This document shows, one piece after another, positions 54,736 through 64,000 of a DNA stretch of 64,000 nucleotides. Every line of letters starts with the position of its first letter. Position 1 is the first letter of the stretch. This stretch comes from Methylorubrum salsuginis. GTDB taxonomy: Bacteria > Pseudomonadota > Alphaproteobacteria > Rhizobiales > Beijerinckiaceae. Where the stretch lies: NCBI RefSeq assembly GCF_900114375.1, contig NZ_FOSV01000002.1, positions 461,244 to 525,243 on the forward strand, written 5' to 3'. Made by a program: the position numbers and the translations under genes. The notes beneath the pieces were generated by a model. That model was given only the letters and a program-made list of their open reading frames with translations, made no database searches and was not told the origin of the DNA.

Positions 54736-55374
54736 ATGACCACCCCCATCCTCGCCGGCTTCCAGCACCGTTTCGAGCCCGGCACCGACGCCGCCGCCCC
54801 GCCGCTCCTGCTCCTGCACGGCACCGGCGGCGACGAGAACGATCTGATCGGGCTCGGCCGCGCCCTCTCGCCCGGCTCGGCGCTGCTGTCGCCGCGCGGG
54901 CCGGTGCTGGAGAACGGGATGCCCCGCTTCTTCCGGCGCCTATCTGAGGGCGTGTTCCACGAGGCCGACGTCGTCCGCCGCGCGGGCGAGCTGGCCGCTT
55001 TCGTCGCTGAGGCGCGGGAGGCTTACGGGATCGGTGCGCCGGTCGCGGTCGGCTTCTCGAACGGCGCCAACATCGCCGCCGCGACCCTGTTCCTGCACCC
55101 CGAGACCCTGGCCGGCGCCGTGCTGCTGCGGGCCATGGTGCCGCTCAAGGTGATGCCGGCCGCCGACCTCGCCGGCCGTCCGGTGCTGCTGCTGTCGGGC
55201 GCCCTCGATCCGATCGTGCCCGCCGACAACGCCGCCCGCCTCGCCGCCGGGCTGGAAGCGGCGAGGGCGGCTGTCACCCATACGGTCCAGCCGGCCGGCC
55301 ACAACCTGTCGCAGGCCGACCTCGCGGCGGCGGGCGCGTGGCTTGCTAGGCTGACGCAGAGCCGCGCCGCTTGA
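54736..55374 (+). CDS. Phospholipase/carboxylesterase-family hydrolase (MhqD-like)
   Basis: A 212-residue alpha/beta hydrolase: PLLLLHGTGGDENDLIGLGRAL (oxyanion region), then VAVGFSNGANIAAATLFLHP with the nucleophile Ser in GFSNG, VLLLSGALDPIVP with Asp, and HTVQPAGHNLS with His. Similar to MhqD, which accompanies MhqO-type dioxygenases. Start at the ATG at 54736 (ATGACC after AGGAGTTCGCC). Confidence 0.9.
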   Translation: MTTPILAGFQHRFEPGTDAAAPPLLLLHGTGGDENDLIGLGRALSPGSALLSPRGPVLENGMPRFFRRLSEGVFHEADVVRRAGELAAFVAEAREAYGIGAPVAVGFSNGANIAAATLFLHPETLAGAVLLRAMVPLKVMPAADLAGRPVLLLSGALDPIVPADNAARLAAGLEAARAAVTHTVQPAGHNLSQADLAAAGAWLARLTQSRAA

Positions 55375-55450
55375 GGGCGCGCCCTAGTTCCGGCCTGCCC
55401 GCATGGCAGGGAAGGCCGGAGCCGGGCGCGCCGATTGCCGAGGAGATGCC

Positions 55451-56533
55451 GTGTTCCCGTTCCTCTCCAAGCGCGGGATGGCCAGCCTCCAGCGGCGGCA
55501 GGCGGCGCAGGTCAAGAAGACCCTCAAGGCCGCGACGCGGACCACGCAGGCGGCCCTGCGGCAGGCCGACAAGACCGCGAAGGCCATCGCCCGCGACGTG
55601 GCGCAGGACGCCGCCCGCGAGATCGGCCGGACCGTCGCGCAGGCGACCCGGCCCGCTCCGAAGCCGGTGCGGCGCGCGGTAGCCGGGCGCTTCGTCACCG
55701 TCGATGGCCTGCCGGTCCACGTCCTCGTCAAGGGTCGCGGCCGACCGGTGGTGCTGATCCATGGCAACGGCACCATGGCCGAGGACTACGCCATCAGCGG
55801 TCTGATCGATCGGTTGGCCGCCCGCTACCGGGTCATCGCCCTCGACCGGCCGGGCTTCGGCCGCACCGACCGGCCGCGCGCCCGCATCTGGAGCGCCGCC
55901 GCGCAAGCCGCCCTGATCCACCGCGTGCTCGACGCGCTCAACGCCGAGCGGCCGCTCGTCGTCGGCCATTCCTGGGGGACCATCGTGGCGCTCGCCATGG
56001 CGGCCGAGCCGCGCCGGCCCTTGCGCGGTCTGGTGCTGCTCTCGGGGTTCTACTTTCCGGAAAACCGGGCGGACGCGACGCTGGCGGGCGCGCTCGCCGT
56101 GCCGGGCCTGGGCGATGCCGCCCGCGCCCTCGTGCCCGACCGGGTCAACCGGGCGCTGGCAGAGCAATCGTTCCGCAAGGTGTTCTGGCCGCAAGCCGTG
56201 CCCGCGAAGTTCTCGGAGCGCTTTCCCGTCGAGGTCGCGGTCGCCTCGCAGCAATTGCGGGCGGTCAGCGAAGACGCGGCCTCCATGAACGCCGCCGTCT
56301 CCCGACTCCAGACCAGCTACGGCCGCCTCACCCTGCCCGTGGCGATCCTCACCGGCGACGCCGACGGCCTCGTCGATCACCACACCCAGTCGATGCGCCT
56401 GCACGGCGTGTTGCCCGACAGCACGCTCACCGTCCTGCCCGGCCAGGGTCACATGATCCATTACGCCGGGCGGGCGAAGGTGGAGGTGGCGATCGATGGG
56501 CTGATGGCGCGCAGCCCGCCTCGGGAAAGATAG
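55451..56533 (+). CDS. Alpha/beta hydrolase with long Lys/Ala-rich N-terminus
   Basis: A 360-residue protein. Residues about 1-80 are charged helical repeats (QVKKTLKAATRTTQAALRQADKTAKAIARDVAQDAAREIGRTVAQATRP), then a standard hydrolase: PVVLIHGNGTMAEDY, VIALDRPGFGRTDRPRA, PLVVGHSWGTIVAL (Ser nucleophile in GHSWG), AILTGDADGLVDH and GQGHMIHY. GTG at 55451 has GAGGAGA upstream. Its role is unknown. It ends 110 bases before jetC. Confidence 0.85.
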   Translation: MFPFLSKRGMASLQRRQAAQVKKTLKAATRTTQAALRQADKTAKAIARDVAQDAAREIGRTVAQATRPAPKPVRRAVAGRFVTVDGLPVHVLVKGRGRPVVLIHGNGTMAEDYAISGLIDRLAARYRVIALDRPGFGRTDRPRARIWSAAAQAALIHRVLDALNAERPLVVGHSWGTIVALAMAAEPRRPLRGLVLLSGFYFPENRADATLAGALAVPGLGDAARALVPDRVNRALAEQSFRKVFWPQAVPAKFSERFPVEVAVASQQLRAVSEDAASMNAAVSRLQTSYGRLTLPVAILTGDADGLVDHHTQSMRLHGVLPDSTLTVLPGQGHMIHYAGRAKVEVAIDGLMARSPPRER

Positions 56534-56643
56534 GGACAAGACCCCGCGCAGCCCTGCCCGACCTCGCCCGCCCTTGCGCGCCGGGGCCCCAGCGTCCATT
56601 CCCCCCGCTCGACTGGCATCTCGGGACCCGGCGGCTCTTCCTT

Positions 56644-59600
56644 GTGTATCGCCTGACCGACATCGCGATCTCGAACTGGTACCTCATCCGGCGCGAGCAG
56701 ATCCGGATTCGGGGGGCGGCGGCGCTCGTCGGTCCGACAGGCGCGGGCAAGTCCACGATCTTCGACGCGGTCGGCACGGTGCTGGCCGGCAACAACGCGA
56801 GCCGGCTCGCGCTCAACGCCTCCGCCTCGGGCCGCTCCGCCCGCACCGTGCGCGACTATTGTCTCGGCTGGATCAGCGACCCGGCCGAGGGCGGGCGCCC
56901 GACCCGCGAGGCCTGCGAGACCGTCATCGCGCTGGTGTTCGAGCATCCCGGCAGCGGGCGCATCGTCACCGTCGGCCTCGCGCTCGCGGCGCGGGCCGAG
57001 GAGCCGAAAGAGGAGACGCTCTCGCGCTTCGTCGCGGTGGGCCACCGCTTCGAGATCGCCGACTACGTGCGCGAGACGGACCAGGGCAGCTTCGTCGCGC
57101 CCTGGGCCGAGATCGCCGCCGATCTGCGTCGCCGCTCAGAGACCTTCGAGGAATACCGCACCTCCGGCGAGCGCTTCACGGCGGCCGTGCTGGCGACTTT
57201 GCGCGAAGGCGCGCCGGTGCCCGATCCGCGCCAGTTCCTGCGCACCTTCTCCAACGCGGTCGCGTTCAAGCCGATCTTCGACACCAGCGCCTTCGTCCGC
57301 TCCTTCGTGCTGGAGCCCGAGCCGCTGGATGTCGCCCGCATCCGTCAGTCGATCGAGACGTGGCGGCGCTTGCTTGAAACCATCGAGGAGTTGGAGAAGC
57401 GGCTTTCTCACCTCACCCGCCTGTGCGGGCGCTACGAGGAATGGGCGCGGGCGAGCCTCATGGCAGCCCTCGACGACCTGCGCGCCGCGGGCGCGGATCT
57501 GCGCCGCCGCGTCCTCGATTGGGCCGGCACCCGCGCGGCGCTCGCCGACGTCACCGAGCGCCTGCGCATCGCCCGCGAGAGCGTGGCCACGAGCCAGGGC
57601 TTCGTGCGCGAGATCGATGCCGAGATCGCCGCCCGCAAGGCGATGCTCTCGGGCAGCGCCGCGGAGGCGCGGCTTGCCGCCTCCAATGCCGGCCTCGCCA
57701 TGCTGGCCCGCGACCGGCGCGACCTGACGGTGCGCCTCGGCCACGTCGTCGGCCTCGTGCAGGAGGCCGGGCGGCTGGCGAGCGTCGGCGCGACGCTGCG
57801 CAAGGTCGCCCCCGATGCCGTGCGCATCGTCGAGGCCTGCGCCCGCTCGGGGCTCCGCCGCGAGGCTCCGCCGGACGAGATTCTTCGAGTCGGCGGGCCT
57901 TTAGCCGGGCTGCTCGACGCTCTGGCCCAGATGCCCGACGTGACGCTTTCGCTGGAGAGCGCGGCGGAAGACCTCGGCTACCGGGCGCGCGAGCGCGAGA
58001 ACGAGGTGCGCAGCCTCGCGGGCCAAGTCCAGTCCGGCCGCAACAGCGCGGCGCGGCTCTCGGCCGATACGGAGGCGTTCCGCGAGGAATTGAGCCGGCT
58101 CGGGATCGAGGCGGTGCCGGTCTGCGAACTCGCCGAGATCGTCGATCCGAAATGGGGTCCGGCCCTCGAAGGTCTTTTGGGGCGCGCCCGCGAAGCCCTG
58201 GTGGTCGAGCCCGACCGCCTCGACCGGGCGTTCGCGCTGCTCGACGCGAAGAAGAACCAGTTCTTCCGCTGCCTGCTGGTGAAGACCACCGACACGTCGC
58301 GGCGCGCCGCGCGGCGGATCGACGACGGGCCGATGGGCCTGATCGAGACCGATAGCCCGCACGCGGAAGCCTTCCTCGCCGCCCGCCTCGGCGGCTACGA
58401 TCTCGCACCCGACGACGCCGCGCTCGCCCGCATGGGCCGGGCGGTGGCGCCCAGCGGGCGCTCGACCTCGGGCATGGCCTATTCGGTGGTGCGGCCGGTT
58501 CCGCTGATGATGACGCGCGGCCAGCGCGGGCCGACCATGGACACGCGCCGCCGCCTGGAAGAAGCGGAGATCGAGGCCAAGGCGCTGCGCTCCGAGGCCA
58601 ACGTGATGCGCGAGGCTGCCCGCATCGCCGCGCAGCTCCGCACGCGTCTCGCCGAGACCCCGGTCGACGTGGCCGCGCTCCGGGCCGAGGCCGACGCCAT
58701 CGAGGGCCGCCGCCGCACGCTCACCACCGAGCAGGAGGCGGTCGCCAAGGCCGATAACGGCGCGATCGAGGCGGAGCTGAAGGAACTCGCAAAAGAGCGC
58801 TCGGCCTATCTCACCGAACTGGTGCAGGTGCTGGAGCCCAAGCGCGACGCCCTGCTCGCCGAGGAAGCCGGGTTGAAGGCCCGCCTGAACCAGGGCCGCG
58901 AGGCCGCCCGCTCGGCGCTCACGGCCTATCGTGCGGCGGTGAAGCGCTGGTCGTCGGGCGACACGGTGCGCATCCGGCTCGCCGGCCCGGCCCCGGCCGA
59001 CGCGCCGGGGGTGTTCGCGGGAATCGCCGGGGCGCGGGCCGACCGGGCCGATCTCGATGCCAAGGCGCTCACGGCTCTGGCCTCCCAGGCCCGCAACGCC
59101 GCCCGCGAGGCGACCGAGACCGCCCGCCACCAGGGCCGCGCCGCCGAGCGCGACCTCGCCGAATACTGCGCCGCGTGGCGCGTCGAAAACCCGTTGGGAT
59201 CGGGGGAGACGCCGGCCTCCTTCGGCTATGCCTGGGCGGTGCGCGCCCGCGACGAGGTGGCCGGGCACGAATTGCGCCGCTACCGCGATCAATCGTTGCG
59301 GGCGGAGGCCGAGATGCGCCGCCTCATGACCGAAGATCTGCTGACGCGGCTCGCCGACAAGTTCGAGCGGATGCAGGCGCGGCTCGATGCGCTGAACGAG
59401 CGCCTGTCGTCCCAGACCTTCACGGGCCAGACCTATGCCTTCGAGGCGGCGGTGGACCGCCGCTACGCCGCCGTCCACCAGCTCGCGACCGAAGTCGCCC
59501 GCTCGCCCGATGCCGCGCAGGCGGTGCTGCCGGGCGCCGACGACACCGCGGCCGAGGGCGGCCACCTCGCGGCGGCGCTCGCCGAGATCACCGCGCTGAT

Positions 59601-60114
59601 CGAGGGCGAGGAGAACGCCGCGCGCTTGGCCGATTACCGCAACTACTTCGTCTACGAGATCGGCATGAAGGATCGGGCGGGCAACCGCACCACCCTGTCG
59701 AGCCGGGCCCTGCGGGGATCGGGCGGCGAGGCGCAGGCGCCGTTCTACGTGGCGATCGCGGCCTCCATGGCGTCGGCCTATTATCCCGGCGACCGACCCG
59801 GCGAGGATGCCCCGGGGCTCGGCCTGTGCCTGCTCGACGAGGCCTTCTCCAAGCTCGACGTGCGCAACAGCCAGTCGCTGGTCGATCTGTTCGGCGGCTG
59901 GGGCCTGCAACTCCTCATCGCCGCCCCCGAAGACAAGCGCACCACGCTCACCGAGGTGATGGACACCGTGGTGACGGTCTACAAGAGCCCGGACCTGACC
60001 TCGGTGCGAATCGAATCGGAGCATCCGCTGGAAACGGCCAAGCGCGCGCTCGCCGCGATCAATCCGGAGCGGCAGGGAGTCGAAGCGTTTCGCGTCTCGG
60101 ACGCCGCTGAGTAG
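56644..60114 (+). CDS. jetC: Wadjet/Mks-type JetC condensin ATPase
   Basis: A 1156-residue SMC/MukB-like ATPase. Walker A is at residues 30-38 (GPTGAGKST), a long coiled coil runs through the middle, the signature SGGE is at 1026-1029 and Walker B at about 1061-1066 (LCLLDE). It would form loop-extruding dimers with JetA/JetB. A GTG at 56644 gives the family start VYRLTDIAISNWYLIRREQIRIRG; codons upstream belong to another frame over the hydrolase gene. jetA and jetB are 4.9 kb upstream and the nuclease subunit jetD is not seen up to rpsL. It could thus be a condensin only (Mks-like). Confidence 0.85.
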   Translation: MYRLTDIAISNWYLIRREQIRIRGAAALVGPTGAGKSTIFDAVGTVLAGNNASRLALNASASGRSARTVRDYCLGWISDPAEGGRPTREACETVIALVFEHPGSGRIVTVGLALAARAEEPKEETLSRFVAVGHRFEIADYVRETDQGSFVAPWAEIAADLRRRSETFEEYRTSGERFTAAVLATLREGAPVPDPRQFLRTFSNAVAFKPIFDTSAFVRSFVLEPEPLDVARIRQSIETWRRLLETIEELEKRLSHLTRLCGRYEEWARASLMAALDDLRAAGADLRRRVLDWAGTRAALADVTERLRIARESVATSQGFVREIDAEIAARKAMLSGSAAEARLAASNAGLAMLARDRRDLTVRLGHVVGLVQEAGRLASVGATLRKVAPDAVRIVEACARSGLRREAPPDEILRVGGPLAGLLDALAQMPDVTLSLESAAEDLGYRARERENEVRSLAGQVQSGRNSAARLSADTEAFREELSRLGIEAVPVCELAEIVDPKWGPALEGLLGRAREALVVEPDRLDRAFALLDAKKNQFFRCLLVKTTDTSRRAARRIDDGPMGLIETDSPHAEAFLAARLGGYDLAPDDAALARMGRAVAPSGRSTSGMAYSVVRPVPLMMTRGQRGPTMDTRRRLEEAEIEAKALRSEANVMREAARIAAQLRTRLAETPVDVAALRAEADAIEGRRRTLTTEQEAVAKADNGAIEAELKELAKERSAYLTELVQVLEPKRDALLAEEAGLKARLNQGREAARSALTAYRAAVKRWSSGDTVRIRLAGPAPADAPGVFAGIAGARADRADLDAKALTALASQARNAAREATETARHQGRAAERDLAEYCAAWRVENPLGSGETPASFGYAWAVRARDEVAGHELRRYRDQSLRAEAEMRRLMTEDLLTRLADKFERMQARLDALNERLSSQTFTGQTYAFEAAVDRRYAAVHQLATEVARSPDAAQAVLPGADDTAAEGGHLAAALAEITALIEGEENAARLADYRNYFVYEIGMKDRAGNRTTLSSRALRGSGGEAQAPFYVAIAASMASAYYPGDRPGEDAPGLGLCLLDEAFSKLDVRNSQSLVDLFGGWGLQLLIAAPEDKRTTLTEVMDTVVTVYKSPDLTSVRIESEHPLETAKRALAAINPERQGVEAFRVSDAAE

Positions 60115-60502
60115 AACAGCACCTGCGAAAAGCGCAGGCTTGGCCGGCAAAACCGCCGGTTCTTCATCGAACTTTATGCCCCGCGGCCATTGACGCCTCG
60201 GAGCCCCCCGTCTAGAAGCGCGCCACTCCGGTGGATCGAGAGTCGCTTTCGGGTCGAAGCCAGGGGCTTCGGCGACCGTCGTCAGACCGATACCGGCATC
60301 ATATCCTGGCGACTTCGTCAGATCAGCGGGTAAGACCGCGTCGGTTTCCGGCGTGATCCTCTGCCTCACCATCGCCAAAGGCCCTTATCGGCCTCTGGCG
60401 CTATTCGTTTTGCCGCGGGCTCGCTCGCGGTACGGGCGCCCCGCAAGGGGCACGAGTTCAGACTTTGGCCGCCAGGTCGCGGCCGGATGAAGAGGGCACA
60501 GG
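60115..60502 (+). other. Intergenic region before rpsL
   Basis: 388 bases without a gene. A hairpin-like TTGGCCGGCAAAACCGCCGG follows the jetC stop. A candidate promoter lies at 60190-60218. This leaves a leader of nearly 290 bases before rpsL, with an inverted repeat region (GCGGGCTCGCTCGCGG; GCCCCGCAAGGGGC) near 60415-60450. Confidence 0.5.
60190..60218 (+). promoter_or_regulatory. Candidate promoter of the str operon
   Basis: TTGACG (60190-60195), a 17-base spacer, then TAGAAG (60213-60218). The match to the sigma70-type consensus is fair, and the place fits the start of the rpsL operon. Confidence 0.4.
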
Positions 60503-60874
60503 ATGCCGACGATCAACCAGCTGATCGCCCAGCCGCGCAAGGCGCAGAAGGCGCGCAACAAGGTGCCGGCGCTCAACGCCTGCCCGCAGAAGCGCGGCGT
60601 CTGCACCCGCGTCTACACCACGACCCCGAAGAAGCCGAACTCGGCGCTTCGTAAGGTCGCCAAGGTGCGCCTGACCAACGGCTTCGAGGTGATCGGCTAC
60701 ATCCCCGGCGAGGGCCACAACCTTCAGGAGCACTCCGTGGTGATGATCCGCGGCGGCCGCGTGAAGGATCTTCCGGGCGTGCGCTACCACATCCTCCGCG
60801 GCGTGCTCGACACGCAGGGCGTCAAGAACCGCAAGCAGCGCCGTTCGAAGTACGGCGCCAAGCGTCCGAAGTAA
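60503..60874 (+). CDS. rpsL: 30S ribosomal protein S12
   Basis: A 123-residue S12, full length: [44 protein letters not shown] (Lys of the PKKPNS motif, known site of streptomycin-resistance changes), [17 protein letters not shown] (Asp that is methylthiolated in many bacteria). First gene of the str operon; rpsG follows after 105 bases. Confidence 0.98.
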
Positions 60875-60979
60875 GATTCTTCGGACGGTCGTTTCCACGG
60901 CCTCGCAAGGATGTCGCCGGCGTCATGCTCAAGGCGGCCTGCGCGAGGTGCTTAAGCCAATTTTTCTGAGAGCACGAAG

Positions 60980-61450
60980 ATGTCCCGTCGTCACTCTGCC
61001 GAGAAGCGCGAGATCATCCCGGATCCGAAGTACGGCGATGTCGTCCTGACCAAGTTCATGAATTCGATCATGTACGAGGGCAAGAAGTCGACCGCCGAGC
61101 GGATCGTGTACGGCGCCTTCGACATCGTCGAGAGCCGCGCCCGCGCCAACCCGATCGAGGTGTTCCGCGCCGCCCTCGACAACGTCGCCCCGGCGATCGA
61201 GGTCCGCTCCCGCCGCGTCGGCGGCGCGACTTACCAGGTCCCGGTCGAGGTCCGCACCGAGCGCCGTCAGGCGCTGGCCATCCGCTGGCTGATCCAGGCC
61301 GCCCGCGGCCGCAACGACCGCACCATGGTCGAGCGTCTGTCGGCCGAGCTGCTCGACGCCGCCAACAACCGCGGCAACGCCGTCAAGAAGCGCGAAGACA
61401 CCCACCGGATGGCCGAGGCCAACCGCGCCTTCTCGCACTACCGCTGGTAA
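60980..61450 (+). CDS. rpsG: 30S ribosomal protein S7
   Basis: A 156-residue S7: [74 protein letters not shown], ending [20 protein letters not shown]. Binds the 3' domain of 16S rRNA and the exit side. Second gene of rpsL-rpsG-fusA-tuf. Confidence 0.98.
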   Translation: MSRRHSAEKREIIPDPKYGDVVLTKFMNSIMYEGKKSTAERIVYGAFDIVESRARANPIEVFRAALDNVAPAIEVRSRRVGGATYQVPVEVRTERRQALAIRWLIQAARGRNDRTMVERLSAELLDAANNRGNAVKKREDTHRMAEANRAFSHYRW

Positions 61451-61510
61451 TTCGCTTCAGGCGCGCCGACCGCGGCGCGCCTCGCCCGCCCTTCTTCCGG
61501 AGAGACCCCG

Positions 61511-63586
<2,076 letters not shown>

Positions 63587-63656
63587 GGCTCATGCCTGAG
63601 GTTCGCGCCTCAGGCACTTCCACTCACGCAACCGTATTCGAATTGAGGAGGCCCCG

Positions 63657-64000
<344 letters not shown>

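Noticed and set aside
55435..56643. An upstream extension of jetC by about 400 codons
   Set aside because: It overlaps the alpha/beta hydrolase in another frame, is Arg/Pro-rich, and the condensin family starts at the VYRLTDIAISNWYL segment.
56644..60114. Chromosomal SMC, MukB or RecN
   Set aside because: jetA and DUF4194 jetB genes are close, and the N-terminal segment fits JetC/MksB.
49672..60114. Prophage or integrated plasmid
   Set aside because: No integrase, capsid, terminase, replication or tRNA-linked attachment site was seen. The genes are metabolic apart from the condensin.

Overview
The window is high-GC (about 70%) alphaproteobacterial chromosome. It carries the full formyltransferase/hydrolase operon, mptG, mtdB, mch and fae of the tetrahydromethanopterin (H4MPT)/methylofuran formaldehyde-oxidation route, and a PQQ-alcohol-dehydrogenase-associated ABC system. 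Together these point strongly to a methylotroph of the Methylobacterium/Methylorubrum extorquens group. The assignment rests on protein recognition only; no 16S or other marker search was possible. No rRNA, tRNA, CRISPR array, IS element or prophage was recognised.

Layout. 1-735: edge of a membrane sensor gene and one small secreted protein. 870-14671: C1 core. The minus-strand fhcB-fhcA-fhcD-fhcC operon faces the plus-strand series mptG, mtdB, ATP-grasp (orf5-like), mch, ATP-grasp (RimK-like), CitG-like protein and fae, then a divergent pair, HisA-like and MfnF-like. 14844-21638: a small protein, then a minus-strand operon that starts with MfnB-like and amino-acid-kinase (MfnE-like) genes, continues with a dihydropteroate-synthase-like and a DUF447-like gene, and ends with two SRPBCC paralogues and a YVTN propeller. 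21833-27199: plus-strand periplasmic binding protein, YVTN propeller, cupredoxin-like protein, small protein, ABC ATPase, ABC-2 permease and a secreted protein (PQQ/Ped-type). 27674-32824: XRE-cupin regulator facing a glutamate-synthase-like trio (glxBCD) and a GlnT/GmaS-type ligase. 32929-49562: mixed housekeeping and accessory genes (alginate-lyase-like, ssb, reductase, Gly/Tyr-rich secreted proteins, a GYF/ClpP-like membrane protein with an RDD partner, malic enzyme, acetyltransferase, MFS, LysR, tautomerase, CitE-like lyase, HAD phosphatase). 49672-60114: a Wadjet/Mks-type condensin in which jetA-jetB is separated from jetC by 4.9 kb of unrelated genes, with no jetD visible. 60503-64000: the str operon rpsL-rpsG-fusA-tuf (tuf cut by the window edge).

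How it works together. Fae condenses formaldehyde with H4MPT, MtdB oxidises the methylene form, Mch hydrolyses methenyl to formyl, and Fhc moves the formyl group to methylofuran and releases formate. MptG makes an early H4MPT precursor. MfnB-, MfnE- and MfnF-like proteins fit synthesis of the methylofuran core, and the ATP-grasp genes fit glutamate side chains. Several cluster members (HisA-like, CitG-like, DHPS-like, DUF447-like) have no proven step that I can name.

The most unusual signals are: palindromic GC-rich repeats that have entered reading frames (inside the orf5-like ATP-grasp gene, as the N-terminus of the kinase gene, and in a signal peptide); the split, JetD-less condensin with a second AT-richer gene nested in its interruption; and a terminator-like hairpin in the fae leader.
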